Shown: piece by piece, positions 13,733-15,405 of the stretch
Numbering within the stretch: the first letter of the stretch is position 1
How the letters are laid out: each line of letters opens with the position of its first letter
Assembly: GCA_026419705.1 (NCBI GenBank)
Contig: JANZYY010000054.1
Location: forward strand, 1 to 15,405
Reading direction: 5' to 3'
DNA: 15,405 nt
DNA from: Fischerella sp.
GTDB lineage: Bacteria > Cyanobacteriota > Cyanobacteriia > Cyanobacteriales > Nostocaceae
Program-made: the position numbers and the translations under genes
The notes under the pieces: model-generated
What the model saw: the letters and a program-made list of their open reading frames with translations, nothing else
Database searches by the model: none
Told to the model about the DNA's origin: nothing

Positions 13733-14332
13733 AGCGCTGTTAGTTCTGGGTCAATCTCGATCGCAAAAATATGGCTCGAGGGTTGTAAAAAAAGATTCGT
13801 CTAAATAGTTTCTTTAACAACCCCGATCGCGCATGGCTTTGGTAAACAGCAAAATTGCTATGTGAATTCTTTTTCAAAGATATTTATCTGCAAAATCTCG
13901 ATCCTCAAATTTTCAAGTGGAAAATTGGCATCTTTACGAGCAACGCAAAGTAGTGCAAGAAAAATTAACTCTTGCGCTTTGATTGCGTACTCAAATATAA
14001 AAAGGGTATGTTTGGGTAAGCCTGGCTTTATAAAAAGCCGGCTACCACTGTAATTAACTAGTAAGCATTGCGGACTTCAGGTACAGAAAAACCCAAGTTA
14101 TGCAAAAAACGTATTTGTCTTGTTAAAAATAGAATACAGCTTTTACTGCCTAAAAAGTTAATTAGCAGGCAGCAATTATTAAATAAATATTAGATAGGTT
14201 ATATAAACAATACTTTATGTATCGTAAAGAATTATGACTAAAGTTAGTAATCCATAGATTGATTTCTCCGATCTGCATTACTTAGAACCAAGAGTTATAT
14301 CCACAAACTAACATCTTGCACCATTCAGCAAC

Positions 14333-14375
14333 AGCCAGAGGCTCTCATGAGCGTTACCAGGTTGAACCTGGCAAC
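14333..14375. repeat. Two-hairpin repeat element, copy 2
   Basis: AGCC-aga-GGCT (14333-14343) is followed by CCAGGTT-g-AACCTGG (14357-14371), extended outward by GTT/AAC to 14353-14375 with one mismatch. Copy 1 is at 10033-10083. The first stem here is shorter than in copy 1 and the second is better paired, so the two copies have diverged differently. Confidence 0.6.
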
Positions 14376-14509
14376 AAGATTAGGACATTAAGGGGTGGAG
14401 ACGCTCGTCCCACAAATCAACCCGCTTGGTTTATTGATACAAGATACGAATTTAGGCGAAACCAGATTGCATTCGTGACAACAGCGGAACCACCCAACCT
14501 CTTATACTA

Positions 14510-15379
14510 CTAACCGACATCATCGTGGGCGTAGCGATTGAAGAGAAAATCTAGAGCATAATTACGCAATTTATAGTATTGCGGATCTTCCATAATCCTA
14601 GCTCTGTCACGCGGACGGGGAAAAGGAATCTCCATCACTTCGCCGATTTTGGCGCGAGGACCGTTAGTCATCATTACTAACCTATCTGCCAAAAACAGCG
14701 CTTCATCGATATCGTGAGTAATCATTAACACCGTGCAACGGTTTTCGTTCCAAATTTTGAGCAACTCTTCTTGCAATTCTTCTTTGGTGATGGCATCCAA
14801 CGCTCCGAACGGCTCATCTAAAATTAAGACTTTGGGACGAATTGCTAATGCACGAGCAATAGAAACCCGCTGTCTCATACCACCAGACATTTGGGCGGGC
14901 TGTTTGTCCATAGCATCGCCTAGTCCTACCATTGCTAGGTGTTCCCTAACAATTGCTGATTTTTGCGCTTCTGGTTTATTAGGATAAACCGCATTCACAG
15001 CCAGGTAGATATTTTCAAAAGCAGTACGCCAAGGTAGTAGTGCATAGTTTTGAAACACCACCATTCGATCTGGACCAGGTTTGGTAATTGGTTTTCCTTC
15101 TAGCAGTACTTGCCCGCTAGTAGGATGATTAAAACCCGATACCATATTTAAGAGAGTAGATTTGCCACAGCCAGAGTGTCCGATTACACAAATAAATTCG
15201 CCTTCACTAACATTGAGGTTTACTCCGTCGAGTACGGTAAGAGGGCCGTTTTTGGTTGGATAGACTTTGCTAACTTCTCTAATTTCCAGGTAAGGTTGAC
15301 GATGAGAAGTTGTATTTAGTAGAGGCATTCTTGGTGTTTGCCGGGTTGTGTCGGTAGTTGTAAAATTGCGGTTTTGCAT
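14510..15379 (-). CDS. nrtD: ABC transporter ATPase of the nitrate/bicarbonate family (NrtD, possibly CmpD)
   Basis: This is the cytoplasmic ATP-hydrolysing subunit of an importer that, in the Nrt/Cmp group, also contains a binding lipoprotein (A), a permease (B) and an ATPase fused to a sensor domain (C). The 289 residues show Walker A GHSGCGKST (67-75), Q-loop Gln110, signature MSGGMRQR (164-171), Walker B VLILDEP (184-190), and the H-loop His222. PGPDRMVVFQNYALLPW (101-117) and MTNGP...FPRPRDRARIMEDPQYY are typical of NrtD/CmpD. The N-terminal 28 residues are longer than usual; Met18 is an alternative start. No narB follows, although narB often follows nrtD, and bicA lies nearby, so CmpD cannot be excluded. 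The partner genes would lie beyond the right edge. Confidence 0.9.
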   Translation of the reverse strand: MQNRNFTTTDTTRQTPRMPLLNTTSHRQPYLEIREVSKVYPTKNGPLTVLDGVNLNVSEGEFICVIGHSGCGKSTLLNMVSGFNHPTSGQVLLEGKPITKPGPDRMVVFQNYALLPWRTAFENIYLAVNAVYPNKPEAQKSAIVREHLAMVGLGDAMDKQPAQMSGGMRQRVSIARALAIRPKVLILDEPFGALDAITKEELQEELLKIWNENRCTVLMITHDIDEALFLADRLVMMTNGPRAKIGEVMEIPFPRPRDRARIMEDPQYYKLRNYALDFLFNRYAHDDVG

Positions 15380-15383
15380 GGTG

Positions 15384-15404
15384 GATAGAGGATAGGGGAT
15401 AGGG
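15384..15404. repeat. GATAGRG heptamer repeat at the right edge
   Basis: Three tandem heptamers, GATAGAG, GATAGGG and GATAGGG, lie just upstream of the start codon of the ABC ATPase and may continue past the window. They separate this gene from whatever precedes it and occupy the place where its ribosome site should be; none is visible. Confidence 0.7.
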
Positions 15405-15405
15405 G

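Larger units (their letters stand above)
13528..14509. other. Long spacer upstream of bicA with candidate operators
   Basis: No gene is supported in these 982 bases. From the bicA end: a possible bicA promoter on the - strand around 13590-13600 (TACTATAAGG, no good -35); overlapping dyads at 13691-13732; GGGTTGT/ACAACCC at 13780-13823 with a 30-nt loop; a 10-bp stem with one bulge (AGCC-t-GGCTTT / AAAGCC-GGCT) at 14019-14043; an AT-rich stretch from 14050 to 14290; and the second copy of the two-hairpin repeat at 14333-14375. A 63-codon frame at 13862-14053 has a GTG start and no ribosome site. Confidence 0.5.

Noticed and set aside
13862..14053. A 63-codon open frame upstream of bicA
   Set aside because: GTG start, no ribosome site, low-complexity Ser/Lys/Ile content, and it runs through the bulged hairpin at 14019-14043.

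Overview
The window looks like chromosomal DNA of a cyanobacterium, most likely a filamentous one. At least a dozen copies of the HIP1 octamer GCGATCGC are present, where about 0.24 would be expected by chance in 15.4 kb. There are heptanucleotide and octanucleotide short tandem repeats (STRR-like) between genes. Several proteins belong to families typical of cyanobacteria: BicA, NrtD/CmpD, a LabA-like NYN protein, and a membrane protein with chloroplast relatives. There is no phage, plasmid, CRISPR or toxin-antitoxin signal. Heterocyst formation is suggested, not shown, by a TCCGGA-type promoter element in front of one of two tandem small-RNA-like units.

Left part (1-5031, + strand): a non-coding leader; hslO (Hsp33 redox chaperone); a 675-residue single-pass membrane protein with a long helical repeat domain; an 0.8 kb spacer holding several inverted repeats; and a LabA-like NYN-domain protein.

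Middle (5032-9687): tRNA-Arg(CCG), then a 428-residue membrane protein on the + strand that converges on a SpoIID/LytB protein on the - strand, with G-rich repeats and AACCACC heptamers between them. A 0.95 kb gene-poor region follows. It holds a palindrome-rich stretch and two tandem units. Each unit has TCC(G/T)GA, then exactly 36 nt from the start of that hexamer the 13-mer GGTAGATGCACCC, then a rho-independent terminator. I read these as two small RNA genes of the NsiR1-like tandem-array type. An ExoD-family gene (- strand) follows.

Right part (9688-15405, all coding on - strand): a CPA2 cation/proton antiporter of NhaS3 type, the SulP bicarbonate transporter BicA, a 1 kb spacer with candidate operators and a repeat element, and an ABC ATPase of the nitrate/bicarbonate (NrtD/CmpD) family. 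BicA imports bicarbonate together with Na+, and a Na+/H+ antiporter next to it could restore the Na+ gradient, so the two make functional sense together. If the ABC ATPase is CmpD rather than NrtD, the whole right end would be an inorganic-carbon uptake block; the gene 5' of it, outside the window, would decide this.

All functional calls come from reading motifs and remembered family sequences. No database or folding software was run.
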